Source of the DNA: CAJBVW01 sp964457335
GTDB taxonomy: Bacteria > Myxococcota_A > UBA796 > SXON01
Length of the DNA stretch: 64,000 bases
Assembly (NCBI GenBank): GCA_964457335.1
Contig: CAYWGD010000011.1
Span: forward strand, 1-64,000
Direction of reading: 5' to 3'
Shown: positions 17,389 through 27,513 of the stretch, in pieces
Position numbering within the stretch: position 1 is the stretch's first letter
Layout of the letters: each line of letters opens with the position of its first letter
Translations under genes and position numbers: made by a program
Notes under the pieces: model-generated
Told to the model about the DNA's origin: nothing
Seen by the model: only the letters and a program-made list of their open reading frames with translations
The model's database searches: none

Positions 17389-17394
17389 GCCACG

Positions 17395-18834
17395 ATGCTG
17401 CTCCTCGTCGCTGCCGCCCTCGCCCAGCCCGTGTCCCGGGTGCCGCCGGGCGCGTCCGCGGTGACCGTGATGTTGTGCCCCCGCGCGGACGGCTGCGACG
17501 CCGCCTGGCGCGCGCTCGTGGCCCACGCCGCCCCGCTGTCCCTGCCCGTGCTCGACTTCGACGCGGTCGCCGAGTCCGGGCCCGGCGGCCGCGACCGCCT
17601 GCTCGCGTGGGAGGCCGCCATGGCGCCCGTGCGCAGCGGCGAGGCCGACGCCGCCGCGATCTCCGACGCGCTGGTGCGCCTGCGCGAGCTGCCGTTCACG
17701 GTCACGAACGAGGACCTGTTCCGCCTCTGGCTCGCCGAGGGGGCCAACCGCTTCCCGTCGGTCGAGGCCGATCGCGCGCTGATGGCCGCCGCGTCGGTGT
17801 CGAACGGGCGCGTGACCGACCTCGGGCCGCTGCGCGAGGACGTGCTCGCGCGCTACCTCGATCTCGCCGCGCAGGCGAAGCCCGGGTCGACCCTCGCGAT
17901 CAGCACGGACGCGCCGGGCCGCGTGTTCGTCGACGGGGTGCCGGTGGGGGAGGCGCCCGTCGAGGTGCGGGTGCCGCCGGGCTGGCACCGGATCAGCGTG
18001 GAGCGGAGCGGGCGGCTCACCGCGTGGGTCGGCGTGGTGGACGTGCCGGCCGGGCGCACCCTCGACGTGCGCGCGTCCGTGGCGCCCGACGACGGCTCGG
18101 CCGCGCTCGAGGCCGCCGTGCTCGGCGCGGGCCGCGGCGCCAACGCGCCCCAGGCCGCGGTGGAGGCCCTGCGCGGCTGGGCGCGCGACAACGGGCTCGA
18201 CTGGGTACGGTTCGTGGAGCTGCGCGGCGCGGCGTCGAGCCCCGACGCGCTGGGCCCCGTGGCGACGCTGCCCGAGGAGCGGATCCCCGACCCCGACCCG
18301 TCCAAGCCGGGTTGGGAGGTGCGCGCGGTGTACCTCGACGTGGCCGCCGGCCGCTTGGGACCGAGGGGGCCCGGCCCCGCCGCGATGGTGGTCGGCGGCG
18401 ATCCCGACCGCTTCCGCCTGGGTGTGTCGTTGGGCTACCTCCGCCTCGAGGAGCTCGACGACACCGACTTCGTCCCCGCGCACGACCACGTCACCGTCGA
18501 GCTCGCCGCGCAGATCCGCGTGCTGCCCACCCTCGCGATCGACACACGCCTGGGCCTCGCCCACTCCGCGCAGCCCTACTACCTCGACGAGGACTGGCTC
18601 GACGAGAACGTCTACCCCGTGTCCGTCGGCGCGCGGTGGGGCCGGGCGCGCGGCGGGCCCTACGTCAGCGGCGGGCCGCTGGTCGTGATCCCGTACGCGC
18701 TCGGCGGGCAGGTCGTCGCGGGTTGGGACCTCGCGCCCGCCACGTCGTGGCGCGTGGCACCCGAGGTGCGCGGCGGGTTCACGGACAAGGGTTGGCTCGT
18801 CGGCGGCGAGGTCGTGGTGACGCGGCTGCGGTGA
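17395..18834 (+). CDS. PEGA-domain protein with C-terminal beta-barrel, paralogue 2
   Basis: 479 residues. Signal peptide MLLLVAAALAQP, then VPPGASAVTVMLCPR.DGC as in the two paralogues. A PEGA-like domain (PGRVFVDGVPVGEAP, then PPGWHRISVERSG) occupies about residues 178-220. The last ~160 residues (from FRLGVSLGYL) form Gly/aromatic-rich beta-strands ending VVVTRLR, like an outer-membrane barrel. It is likely anchored in the outer membrane with PEGA in the periplasm. Divergently arranged with paralogue 1; the same domain order recurs in the gene at 22514-24037. Confidence 0.78.
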   Translation: MLLLVAAALAQPVSRVPPGASAVTVMLCPRADGCDAAWRALVAHAAPLSLPVLDFDAVAESGPGGRDRLLAWEAAMAPVRSGEADAAAISDALVRLRELPFTVTNEDLFRLWLAEGANRFPSVEADRALMAAASVSNGRVTDLGPLREDVLARYLDLAAQAKPGSTLAISTDAPGRVFVDGVPVGEAPVEVRVPPGWHRISVERSGRLTAWVGVVDVPAGRTLDVRASVAPDDGSAALEAAVLGAGRGANAPQAAVEALRGWARDNGLDWVRFVELRGAASSPDALGPVATLPEERIPDPDPSKPGWEVRAVYLDVAAGRLGPRGPGPAAMVVGGDPDRFRLGVSLGYLRLEELDDTDFVPAHDHVTVELAAQIRVLPTLAIDTRLGLAHSAQPYYLDEDWLDENVYPVSVGARWGRARGGPYVSGGPLVVIPYALGGQVVAGWDLAPATSWRVAPEVRGGFTDKGWLVGGEVVVTRLR

Positions 18835-19072
18835 GCGCGGGTGCGCGTCGGAGCGCCGGTGCCGGGGTCGCCGGGGTCGTTCGGGCACCCGGACCGCGCG
18901 GACGCGGCCGGTGCGGCGGCGGCGGTGCCTCCGAGGGGCGTCGGCGGCTCCGGTGCCCCCGACCCGCCGCACCGCGACGAGGCGGGGGCGCCCCACCGGG
19001 GCCGCAGGGTGGTGAAAACGCGCCTGCGGTCGTGATCGGCCGGGCGGCACGCGGTTTGCAGCCCGCTCGGCC

Positions 19073-20356
<1,284 letters not shown>

Positions 20357-20358
20357 GC

Positions 20359-20499
20359 GTGCCGGCCGTGGAGGATTGTCCCGAGGTGGAGGAGGAGGAC
20401 ACCCCGCCGCGCTCCGGAGGCGACCGCGGGTGTGGGGGCGCGGCGGCGGGCCTGTTCGGGCCGCTCGCGCTGCTCTGCGGGCGGAGACGTCGGGCCTGA
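20359..20499 (+). CDS. 46-residue peptide consisting of a MYXO-CTERM-like tail
   Basis: The short frame starts at a GTG 2 bp after the stop of the MopE-repeat gene and reads PAVEDCPEVEEED..., then RGCGG, a short hydrophobic stretch and GRRRRA. This is a complete Cys-hydrophobic-Arg sorting tail with almost no protein in front of it. It may be an independent micro-protein, a relic of a lost surface-protein gene, or an alternative C-terminus reached by frameshift from the upstream gene. No convincing ribosome-binding site is seen. Confidence 0.4.
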   Translation: MPAVEDCPEVEEEDTPPRSGGDRGCGGAAAGLFGPLALLCGRRRRA

Positions 20500-20522
20500 G
20501 CGGCCGGACCCAATCGATACGA

Positions 20523-20688
20523 GGGGGGGCGTTGCGGGGGGCCGCCGTCCGCGCTCGCCAGGGGGGCCGGCCCCGAGAACCGCGCCCCGGGGCCCCCGGC
20601 GGGTCCCTCCCAGGGGGCCCCGCGCCGCCGGACCCGGGGCGCACGGGGCCGGCCCCCCTGGCGAGCGCTCCCCCGCCCCCCGCCCCAA
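20523..20688 (-). repeat. Dispersed GC palindromic element, long form (copy 5)
   Basis: The family flanks GGGGGGGCGTTGC (left) and CCCCGCCCCAAG (right) enclose a large structure instead of the usual short loop. A perfect 24-bp inverted repeat has arms 20551-20574 (GCGCTCGCCAGG, then GGGGCCGGCCCC) and 20645-20668, around a 70-nt centre that itself contains G/C palindromes. It lies just downstream of the aminotransferase gene and aligns with the copy at the window start. Confidence 0.9.
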
Positions 20689-20692
20689 GATC

Positions 20693-22441
20693 CTACGGAC
20701 CCAGGTGCACCGGGACGGCCGGCGGGCAGCCGTCCGCCTGGGTGAGCTCGGAGAGGACCTCGCAGGGGAGGGGGAACCAACGCAGCTGCTCGGCGGCTTC
20801 GGGCAGCGGCGGGTCGTCCAGCACGAGGTTGGGGTAGTCGGAGACGGCCTCGGCGAGCTTGGTCGTGGCCTCCTCGAGGTAGCCGGCGAGCGCCCATTCG
20901 GGCTCGGTGAGGTGGCGGGCCCGGTAGGAGAGGCCGCCGTGGCGGTAGGAGAGGTCCTTGAGCCGCAGCACCTCGGGCGGGCGGGCGTTGCGGTGGCGCC
21001 AGGACCCGGTGCGGATGTCGAAGCGGTAGTGCGGCAGGAGCTTCCAGCCGTGCTCGGCCACCCAGCTCACCGCGTCGAGGATGTACTGGAACTGGGGCTC
21101 GGAGATGAAGTAGTTGAAGTTGACACGGATCCAACCCGGGCGGATGCCCTCGAGCCCGCGGGTGATCATGCACTCGAAGCCGTCGCTGACCGCCGGGCCG
21201 ATGCCGAGCAGGCGGTGGGCGTAGGGGCCGGCGCAGGAGCAGCCGCCGCGGGCCTGGATGCCGAAGAGGTCGTTGAGCAGCGCGACGACGAAGGTGTGGT
21301 GGAGGTTGCCCTCGCCGTGCCGCATGACGAAGCTCACGATGGAGAGCCGCCAGGCGTTCATGTTCCCGAGGATGCGGATGTTCGGGTGCCTGGACCAGGT
21401 GTCGATCGCGCGCTTGATGAAGTGCTCCTCGCGCGCGCGGATGGTCTTGACCCCCACCGCCTCCTTGAGCTGGAACACCAGCCCGGCGCGGATGGACTCG
21501 ATGATGCCCGGCGTGCCGCCTTCTTCCTTGCGTTCCAGCTTGGACACGTAGAGGTGGTGGTCGGCCGTGACGTACGCGACCGTGCCGCCGCCCGGGACCG
21601 ACGGGACGTGGTTCTTGAACAGGTGCCGCTTGGCCACGAGGATCCCGGGCGTGCCGGGGCCGCCGATGAACTTGTGCGGCGAGATGAAGATGGCGTCCTT
21701 GTAGGCGAGCTGCCCGTCGGGACCGTCATCCCGCATGTTCATCTCGATCTGCACGTACGGGCCGGCCGCGGCGAAGTCCCAGAAGGACAAGGCGCCGTGC
21801 CGGTGGAGCGTGATGGCGACCGAGCGGGTGTTGGTCCCGATGCCGGTGACGTTGCTAGCCGCGGAGAAGCTCCCGATCTTGAGCGGGCGATCCTTGTGGC
21901 GGATCAGCTCCTCCTCGAGCTGGGCGACGTCGATCTTGCCGTCGGGCCCCTCGCAGATGGTCACCACGTCGGCGATGGTCTCGCGCCAGGGGAGCTCGTT
22001 GCTGTGGTGCTCGTAGGGCCCGATGAAGACGACGGGGCGCTCGTTCGCGGGGATCTGGTCGCGCAGGTGGTAGCGCTGGTCGAGCTCGCGCGGCAGCCGC
22101 AGGTTCAGGATGTCGATGAGCTTGTTGATGGCCGCCGTGGCGCCGGTGCCCGAGAAGATGACGACGTCGTCGGCGCCGCCGCCGACGGCCTCGTGGATGA
22201 TGGCGCGGGCGTCCTCGCGGAAGCGGGTGGTCTGGAGCCCGGTGCCGGAGGTCTCGGTGTGCGTGTTCGCGTAGAGCGGCATCACCTCGTTGCGGATGAA
22301 GTCCTCGACGAAGGACAACGACCGCCCCGACGCCGTGTAGTCGGCGTACGTCACGCGACGCGGGCCGTAGGGCCCCTCGATGACGCGGTCATCCCCGATG
22401 ATCGAGCTCCGGATGGTCTCGACGAGGCGATTCTCTTCCAT
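20693..22441 (-). CDS. PLP-dependent aminotransferase class V (cysteine-desulfurase-like), extended C-terminus
   Basis: 582 residues. Fold-type I signatures are clear: FSGTGATAAINKL binds the cofactor phosphate, SFWDFAAAGPY carries the PLP-binding Asp, and ISPHKFIGGPGTPG contains the Schiff-base Lys. The active-site-like loop GGCSCAGPYAH resembles that of SufS-type desulfurases. It exceeds the usual 400 residues by a C-terminal extension of about 150 residues (from FDIRTGSW), found in a distinct large subgroup. A cysteine desulfurase or lyase role is inferred; no Fe-S assembly partner is adjacent. It is preceded by GCGGAG. Confidence 0.85.
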   Translation of the reverse strand: MEENRLVETIRSSIIGDDRVIEGPYGPRRVTYADYTASGRSLSFVEDFIRNEVMPLYANTHTETSGTGLQTTRFREDARAIIHEAVGGGADDVVIFSGTGATAAINKLIDILNLRLPRELDQRYHLRDQIPANERPVVFIGPYEHHSNELPWRETIADVVTICEGPDGKIDVAQLEEELIRHKDRPLKIGSFSAASNVTGIGTNTRSVAITLHRHGALSFWDFAAAGPYVQIEMNMRDDGPDGQLAYKDAIFISPHKFIGGPGTPGILVAKRHLFKNHVPSVPGGGTVAYVTADHHLYVSKLERKEEGGTPGIIESIRAGLVFQLKEAVGVKTIRAREEHFIKRAIDTWSRHPNIRILGNMNAWRLSIVSFVMRHGEGNLHHTFVVALLNDLFGIQARGGCSCAGPYAHRLLGIGPAVSDGFECMITRGLEGIRPGWIRVNFNYFISEPQFQYILDAVSWVAEHGWKLLPHYRFDIRTGSWRHRNARPPEVLRLKDLSYRHGGLSYRARHLTEPEWALAGYLEEATTKLAEAVSDYPNLVLDDPPLPEAAEQLRWFPLPCEVLSELTQADGCPPAVPVHLGP

Positions 22442-22513
22442 GCGCGGCTCCGCTGGCGGGGGTCTAACCCGTGCGCGGCGCGCTCCCCGGCGCGCACCCG
22501 TGACGGAAAGTCT

Positions 22514-24037
22514 TCAGTAGGCGCGCGCGACGCCGACGCCCACGCCCCAGCCCGGGCCCTGGTCGGTGAGGCCGCCGTGGAGCTCCACGACGCCGAGCCA
22601 GCGCTCGATCCGCACCTGCCCGCCGGCGGAGAGGCGGCCCCCGACGGCGACAGGCACGTAGAGCTCCGGGCCCGCGGCCACGAAGGGCGCGACGCGCCAG
22701 TCGGGCGCCCAGCGGGCGGCCACGGCCACGTGGTAGAGCTGCTGGTCGACCCAGTCGGCGTAGAGGTTGTAAGGCGCGTCCGCGCGCACGAGGCCGAGGC
22801 GGGCTTCGAGCTCGACGGGGCCGAGGTCCCACGCGCCCACGAGGTCCGCGGCGGCGTGGTGGTGCGCCATCATGCCGGTGTAGCCGAGCTGGAGGCCCAC
22901 GCGGAAGCGCGTCGGGGCGGTCTCGGGGCGCGCGACGGGGGCGGCGTCGAGGGAGAAGCGCTCCAGCGCGGGGTCGAACCACATGACGCGGAGGCGGCGC
23001 TCGGTGGTGGGGCGCTCGCGGGCGGCCTCGTCGACGGCGAGGACCTCCTCGGCGTAGGTGCTGGGGATGCCGTCGCCGTGGTCGGCGCGCTCGCCGTCGG
23101 CGGCGACGGGGCGCGCGGGGTCGGCGGGGCCGATGCGGGCGGGGGTGGCGCCGGCCGCGGGGTCGAAGGTCTCCACCCGCACGAGCCGGACGCGGGCGAG
23201 CCCGTGCCGGCGCGACCAGTCGGCGAGGAGCCGCGTGAGCTCGGGCGGGCCCTGGAGCGTGTCGAAGGCCTCCTCGAGGCGGGCGAGGAGCCACGTGGAG
23301 GAGGTGGGGTCGTCGAAGCGGGCGCTGACCGTCACGGTGCGGCCGGCGAGCACGGGCACGTCGGCCTGCCAGCTCTTGATCGAGCCCTCGCGCGTGGCGA
23401 CGACCCGGTGGTTGCCCGGGAGGAGCCGGCGACCCGTCGCGTCCTCACCGAGCGGCACGCCGTCGACCGACCAGGAGGTGCCCGGTGGGGCTTGCAGGGC
23501 GAGGGTGCCCGCGCCGGCGACGGCGAGCTTGCGCCGCTCGTCGGCCCAGGCCCGGGCGGCGGCCTCGGTGTGGGGCGGGAGGTCGACCGCGGCGCCGTCG
23601 GCGAGCGCCGCGGCCTGCCGGAAGCTGTACTCGTGGGCGCGGTCCTTCCCGCGCTCGACGGCCGCGGCCCCGTCGAGGAACCAGACGCGGAAGAGCGTCT
23701 TCGTGCGCACGTCGCCCTTGACCTCGGCGAGGGCGGCCTTGGCCTCGTCGATGGCGGTCCGGACGGCGCCCCAGCGGCCCTTCGCCGCGGCGACCTCGGC
23801 GCGCTCCAACGCGGCGGCGAGCGCCGCGCGCGTGTCGATGCCGCCCTCCCAGCCCGCGTTGTCGCGCTCGAAGAGGAGCTCGAGCGGCACGATGGTCTCG
23901 TCGAGCGAGGCGTCGGCCCACTCGGCGTCGGCGTCACACACGTCGTCGGAGGGGCACACGAGCAGCGCGACGGCCTCTTCGTCCGCGGGCACCTCGGCGA
24001 CGAGCGCCGCGAGCGCGGGCGCGGCGATGAGCAGCAT
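22514..24037 (-). CDS. PEGA-domain protein with C-terminal beta-barrel, paralogue 3
   Basis: 507 residues. Signal peptide MLLIAAPALAALVAE, then VPADEEAVALLVCPSDDVC, the start shared with the two paralogues at 16443 and 17395. A helical region (about 50-170) is followed by a PEGA-like domain (PPGTSWSVDGVPLGE, then PGNHRVVATREGS) and a C-terminal region of about 150 residues from FRVGLQLGYTG that looks like a beta-barrel and ends GVGVARAY. It is probably an outer-membrane protein. TACCAT lies 6 nt before the ATG without a Shine-Dalgarno, suggesting a leaderless mRNA. Confidence 0.78.
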   Translation of the reverse strand: MLLIAAPALAALVAEVPADEEAVALLVCPSDDVCDADAEWADASLDETIVPLELLFERDNAGWEGGIDTRAALAAALERAEVAAAKGRWGAVRTAIDEAKAALAEVKGDVRTKTLFRVWFLDGAAAVERGKDRAHEYSFRQAAALADGAAVDLPPHTEAAARAWADERRKLAVAGAGTLALQAPPGTSWSVDGVPLGEDATGRRLLPGNHRVVATREGSIKSWQADVPVLAGRTVTVSARFDDPTSSTWLLARLEEAFDTLQGPPELTRLLADWSRRHGLARVRLVRVETFDPAAGATPARIGPADPARPVAADGERADHGDGIPSTYAEEVLAVDEAARERPTTERRLRVMWFDPALERFSLDAAPVARPETAPTRFRVGLQLGYTGMMAHHHAAADLVGAWDLGPVELEARLGLVRADAPYNLYADWVDQQLYHVAVAARWAPDWRVAPFVAAGPELYVPVAVGGRLSAGGQVRIERWLGVVELHGGLTDQGPGWGVGVGVARAY

Positions 24038-24043
24038 GGCGCG

Positions 24044-24049
24044 ATGGTA
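24044..24049 (-). promoter_or_regulatory. -10 box TACCAT, leaderless start
   Basis: Read on the minus strand, TACCAT is followed by 6 nt and then the ATG at 24037. No ribosome-binding site is present. Confidence 0.45.
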
Positions 24050-24156
24050 GCTGCTCGAGGACGGGAAGTCCCGCGGGGCGGCTCACACTCCGCGATGTCA
24101 AAGAGTCGGTCCGCAGTGCACCGGACGGTCGGGACCGAGTAGAGGTAGGGCGCCGC

Positions 24157-25116
24157 ATGCTGCTGCTCCTGCTCCTGTCGCTCGCCCGGGCCGCGGTCCC
24201 GGTCCGCCTGCCCGCGCAGGAGGCGCCGTCGGACTGGGCCGAGGCCCTCGCGCTCGCGGGGCTCGGCGTCGGCACGCCCGGCGAGGGGCCGTGGGTCGAG
24301 ATCGTGGCCGGGCCGTCGCAGTGGGTGGTTCGCGTGCGCGACCGCGCGGGCGCGGTGCACGAGTCGACGGTGCCGCCGCCCCGCACGGCGCAGGAGCGGG
24401 AGGACCTCGCGCTCCTGGCCGCGAGCCTGCTCCAGCCGATGGCCGTGCAGGCGCCGCCGAAGCCGCCGCCCCCCGCGCCGCCGCCGCCGAAGCCCAAGCC
24501 CGTGGTGGTGGAGGCCCCCGCCCCGCCACCCCCCGAGCCACCTCCGCCGGAGCCGCAGCCGGAGCCGGTCCCCGAGCCGGTGGCCCCGCCCCCGCCGGCG
24601 CCGGCGCTCGCGCTCTCCGGGCGGCTGGGGCTCGCCGGCGAGGCGCGCCCCTACACGAACCTCACGGGCCTCGCCTGGGCCGAGCTGCAGCTCGTCGGGC
24701 ACCCGTTCCGGCCGGCGCTCGGCGTGGCGGTGACGCCGCCCACGGGGCTCCCGAAGGTGCAGGCGGACGTGGACTTCTGGGGCGGCGAGGCCTGGCTCGG
24801 CGCCTGGTACGCCGCCGAGGCGCCCGTGCGCTTCGACTTCGGGCTCGCCGTGGGCGTGGCGGCCCGCGCGTTCGTGCAGGAGGGCGCCTCGAAGGGTGTG
24901 GCCTGGGTGCCCGTGGTGGCCACGCGCGTGGAGGCGCCGGTGCGCGTGACGCCGTGGCTTTTGGTCGAGCCGGGCGTCCACGTGGTGCTCGACACGGTCG
25001 AGGTGGACGTGGAGGAGTGGCGCGAGGGGGTGCGCGTGCCCGTGCGCTTCGGGGACTGGTCGGTGCGCGCGTCGATCGGGTTCCGGCCGTCGACGGAAAA
25101 ACCACGAACGCCATGA
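24157..25116 (+). CDS. Outer-membrane protein with proline-rich linker
   Basis: 319 residues. Signal peptide MLLLLLLSLARA, a small N-terminal domain (about 15-95), then a long Pro-rich linker (PPKPPPPAPPPPKPKP and similar, about 97-150), then about 150 residues of Gly/aromatic-rich alternating strands from LSGRLGLAGEARPY, typical of a barrel. The linker may span the periplasm or cell wall. The last residues lie inside an inverted repeat (25102-25136). It ends 34 bp before the ECF sigma gene and could be part of the same transcription unit. Confidence 0.75.
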   Translation: MLLLLLLSLARAAVPVRLPAQEAPSDWAEALALAGLGVGTPGEGPWVEIVAGPSQWVVRVRDRAGAVHESTVPPPRTAQEREDLALLAASLLQPMAVQAPPKPPPPAPPPPKPKPVVVEAPAPPPPEPPPPEPQPEPVPEPVAPPPPAPALALSGRLGLAGEARPYTNLTGLAWAELQLVGHPFRPALGVAVTPPTGLPKVQADVDFWGGEAWLGAWYAAEAPVRFDFGLAVGVAARAFVQEGASKGVAWVPVVATRVEAPVRVTPWLLVEPGVHVVLDTVEVDVEEWREGVRVPVRFGDWSVRASIGFRPSTEKPRTP

Positions 25117-25136
25117 TCCGAACGCCGCGTTCGTGG
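25102..25136. other. Inverted repeat before the ECF sigma gene
   Basis: CCACGAACG (25102-25110) and CGTTCGTGG (25128-25136) are exact inverted repeats with a 17-nt spacer. An A-run precedes it on the plus strand, so on the minus strand it looks like a stem followed by TTTTT, an intrinsic-terminator shape; on the plus strand it may act as a terminator for the preceding gene or an operator 14 bp before the sigma-factor ATG. Confidence 0.5.
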
Positions 25137-25150
25137 CATGAAGGGCAGCG

Positions 25151-25708
25151 ATGGACGTCCCCGCCCGAACCGTGAAGCTCACCCCCGTCCGGGGCGGCAC
25201 CGGCGATCGTGATCGCCTGCTCGACACGTGGCTCCCGGTGGTGGTGCGCTGGTGCGCCCACCTCGGCGGCCCCGGCGTCGACGCGGAGGACGCGGCGCAC
25301 GACGTGTTCATCGTCGCGCTGCGCCGCCTCGATCGGCTCTACGACGAGGCGCACACCGCGGCCTGGCTCTTCGGGATCACCCGCCGCGTGCTCGCGCAGC
25401 ACCGCCGCCGCGCCTGGGTGCGCCGCTGGGTGCCGGGGCTCTCGATCGACCCGGCCGACAAGGCCCGCGGGCCCGCCGCGCTCGTCTCCGTGAGCGAGAC
25501 CGCGGCGCGGGTGCAGGCGGTGCTCGACCAGCTCCCCGCGGCCGAGCGGGACGTGCTGGTGCTCTGCCTCGTGGAGGAGCGCTCGGACCGCGAGGTCGCC
25601 GAGATGCTCGGCGTGCCGCACGGCACGGTGAAGAGCCGGATGCGCCGCGCCCGCGCGCGCTTCCTGGAGATCGCCCAGCGGATGGGCGTGAACGTGGAGG
25701 AGGGATGA
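25151..25708 (+). CDS. ECF-type RNA polymerase sigma factor
   Basis: 185 residues. Region 2 is recognisable in DAEDAAHDVFIVALRRLD (about 37-54) and region 4 in LDQLPAAERDVLVLCLVEE, followed by the HTH REVAEMLGVPHGTVKSRMRR. There is no region 1 or 3, as in extracytoplasmic-function sigma factors. Its stop overlaps the ATG of the next gene (ATGA), which encodes a FecR-like membrane protein, so the pair is a sigma/anti-sigma-type module. Target promoters are not evident. Confidence 0.9.
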   Translation: MDVPARTVKLTPVRGGTGDRDRLLDTWLPVVVRWCAHLGGPGVDAEDAAHDVFIVALRRLDRLYDEAHTAAWLFGITRRVLAQHRRRAWVRRWVPGLSIDPADKARGPAALVSVSETAARVQAVLDQLPAAERDVLVLCLVEERSDREVAEMLGVPHGTVKSRMRRARARFLEIAQRMGVNVEEG

Positions 25709-26637
25709 GGAGCGAGGAACAGGAGCTCGTCGACGACGCGCGCGCCGCGCGGCTGCTCGCCAACCTCCCCACGGGCTCGCCGGCGCTCGAGCAGCGCGTC
25801 CGCGCGCGCGTGGTGGCGTCCACGCGCCCATCCGTGGCCGACCGCGGCCTGCGGCTCGTCACGGTGGCCGGCGTGGCGGGGCTCGCCGCGGCCGCCCTGC
25901 TGCTCATCACCCGGGAGGCCCTCGAGCCGCCGCCACCCGTGGCGGAGCCCGTGGAGGCGTCGCTCGCCGCCACGGGGACCTGGGCCATCGACACGTCGAT
26001 CCCCGACGTGGCGCTCAGCTACGAGGGCAGCGGGACGATCACCGGCACGTCGGACGCGCCGCGCATCCGCTGGGACGCGGGCACGCTCAACGTCGAGGTC
26101 ACGCCCGACCAGGGCATCGAGCTCGCGGTGGAGACGCGCGAGGCGCACGTGCGCGTGGTGGGCACGGGCTTCACCGTCGTGCGCGGCTCCCTCGGGACGC
26201 GGGTGGACGTGCGCCACGGCCGCGTCGAGGTGGACTGCGGCAGCGAGGTCACGCGCCTGCTCGAAGCAGGCGACGGCGTGACGTGCCTCCCCCGGTCCGC
26301 CGCCGGCCTGCTCGGCCGGGCGCGCGCGCTCCAGGCGGAGGGCGGGTCCGCGGCCGAGGTGCTCGAGACGCTCGACCGCGCGATGGGGATGTCCGAGAAG
26401 ACCCCGGCCGTGGCCGACGAGATCGCCGCCAGCCGCGTGCGCGCGCTGGTGGACCTCGGCCGGCATGTCGCGGCCCTCGACGCCGCGCGCGCCTACCTCT
26501 CCGGGCCCCCCGGGGCCCGCCGGCACGACGTGGAGCTCCTCGCCGCCTCGGCGGCCACGACGCTCGGGGGCTGCGCCACGGCGGCGCCCTGGCTCGCGGC
26601 GGTCGGGGAGAGCGCGAAGGCGGCCTGCGGGGAGTAG
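25705..26637 (+). CDS. FecR-like regulator (putative anti-sigma factor)
   Basis: 310 residues. An N-terminal cytosolic stretch (about 1-50) is followed by a single membrane helix (VTVAGVAGLAAAALLLI), then a periplasmic beta domain with the FecR pattern: IEVAVETREAHVRVVGTGFTV-like strands and RVDVRHGRVEVDCG (about 130-190). The C-terminal ~100 residues are helical with TPR-like spacing. It is translationally coupled to the ECF sigma factor and should bind and regulate it in response to an envelope signal. There is no TonB-dependent receptor nearby, so it is not an obvious iron-uptake module. Confidence 0.85.
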   Translation: MRSEEQELVDDARAARLLANLPTGSPALEQRVRARVVASTRPSVADRGLRLVTVAGVAGLAAAALLLITREALEPPPPVAEPVEASLAATGTWAIDTSIPDVALSYEGSGTITGTSDAPRIRWDAGTLNVEVTPDQGIELAVETREAHVRVVGTGFTVVRGSLGTRVDVRHGRVEVDCGSEVTRLLEAGDGVTCLPRSAAGLLGRARALQAEGGSAAEVLETLDRAMGMSEKTPAVADEIAASRVRALVDLGRHVAALDAARAYLSGPPGARRHDVELLAASAATTLGGCATAAPWLAAVGESAKAACGE

Positions 26638-26736
26638 GCCTGCCGGGGGGGCTGCCTCCGGGGCACCCGAGCCACCGGCGGCCATCCCCCGCGCCGACGT
26701 CTCCGCAGCGGCTCGGCCGGCTGCCCGGAAGAGGAC

Positions 26737-27462
26737 CTACGGCGCGAGCATCCGCTGCGCGAGCGTCAGCGCGTGCGGCTGGAGCCGCTGGGTGAGCACG
26801 GCGATCTCGCGGTCGAGGCGGCGTTGGGCGGCCATGGTCCAGGTGCCGGAGTCGCGCGCGGCGAGGGAGGACCACACGGCCTCCCAGGCGAGCGTGGAGA
26901 CGGCGGCCTGCGCGAGGCCCGAGAGGTGGTCGCGCAGCGTGGACCAGCGGTTCGTGAAGGGGGCGCGGTCGGCGGCGGCCATGGCGGCGCCGAAGCCGGT
27001 GCGGCCGAGCAGCGCGCCGGAGGCGAGGGGGAGCAGCTGCTCGACGATGGCGCGCGCCTCGTCGCCGATGTCCTCGCGGGGCGGGCGGCTGCGCGACCAG
27101 GCGGCGTTGCACGCGAGCATGCGCGCGGCGAGCACGGCCTGGATGGCCTTGTCCACGGCGATGCGGCCCTTGCGCGTGTCGGTGTCGACGGTGAGCGGCG
27201 GGCAGGCGCGCAGGGCGGCGAGCGCGGCGGGGTCGACGTGCGCGACCTCGAGCCACGTGGGCGCGCAGGTGTGCACGAGCCAGTCGCAGGCCGTGGCGGA
27301 CTTGCCGATGGCGCTGCCAGCGGCGGTGCGCGTGCCGCCGAGCCGGGCGCGCAGCGGCGCCACGATGCGGCGGCGGTCGTTCTCGCCGAGGCCGGTCTCC
27401 CACGTGGAGACGAACGCCTGGGCGACGGGGCAGGGCGGACGGACGCGAGGTGCGAGCTGCAT
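26737..27462 (-). CDS. Hypothetical protein, unknown family
   Basis: 241 residues, not recognised. It starts MQLAPRVRPPCPVAQ and is mostly helical and Ala/Leu/Arg-rich with frequent Trp; no signal peptide or membrane helix. Notable segments are GLGENDRRRIVAPL, SAIGKSATACDWLVH (a GKS that does not fit a full Walker A) and RKGRIAVDKAIQAVL. The ATG is supported by GGAGGGAC upstream. It follows the LCAT-like hydrolase by 51 bp on the same strand and may be co-transcribed with it. The 99 bp on its 3' side show nothing. Confidence 0.65.
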   Translation of the reverse strand: MQLAPRVRPPCPVAQAFVSTWETGLGENDRRRIVAPLRARLGGTRTAAGSAIGKSATACDWLVHTCAPTWLEVAHVDPAALAALRACPPLTVDTDTRKGRIAVDKAIQAVLAARMLACNAAWSRSRPPREDIGDEARAIVEQLLPLASGALLGRTGFGAAMAAADRAPFTNRWSTLRDHLSGLAQAAVSTLAWEAVWSSLAARDSGTWTMAAQRRLDREIAVLTQRLQPHALTLAQRMLAP

Positions 27463-27513
27463 GGGGAGTCCCTCCCCTCGCGATGCCGCGACCTCGACGA
27501 ATGGATCCCGGGA

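Noticed and set aside
18835..19072. Small Pro/Arg-rich frame before the MopE gene
   Set aside because: No ribosome-binding site, no domain and low-complexity composition; considered non-coding.
20575..20644. Centre of the long repeat as a separate small RNA gene
   Set aside because: No promoter or terminator could be placed with confidence; treated as part of the repeat element.
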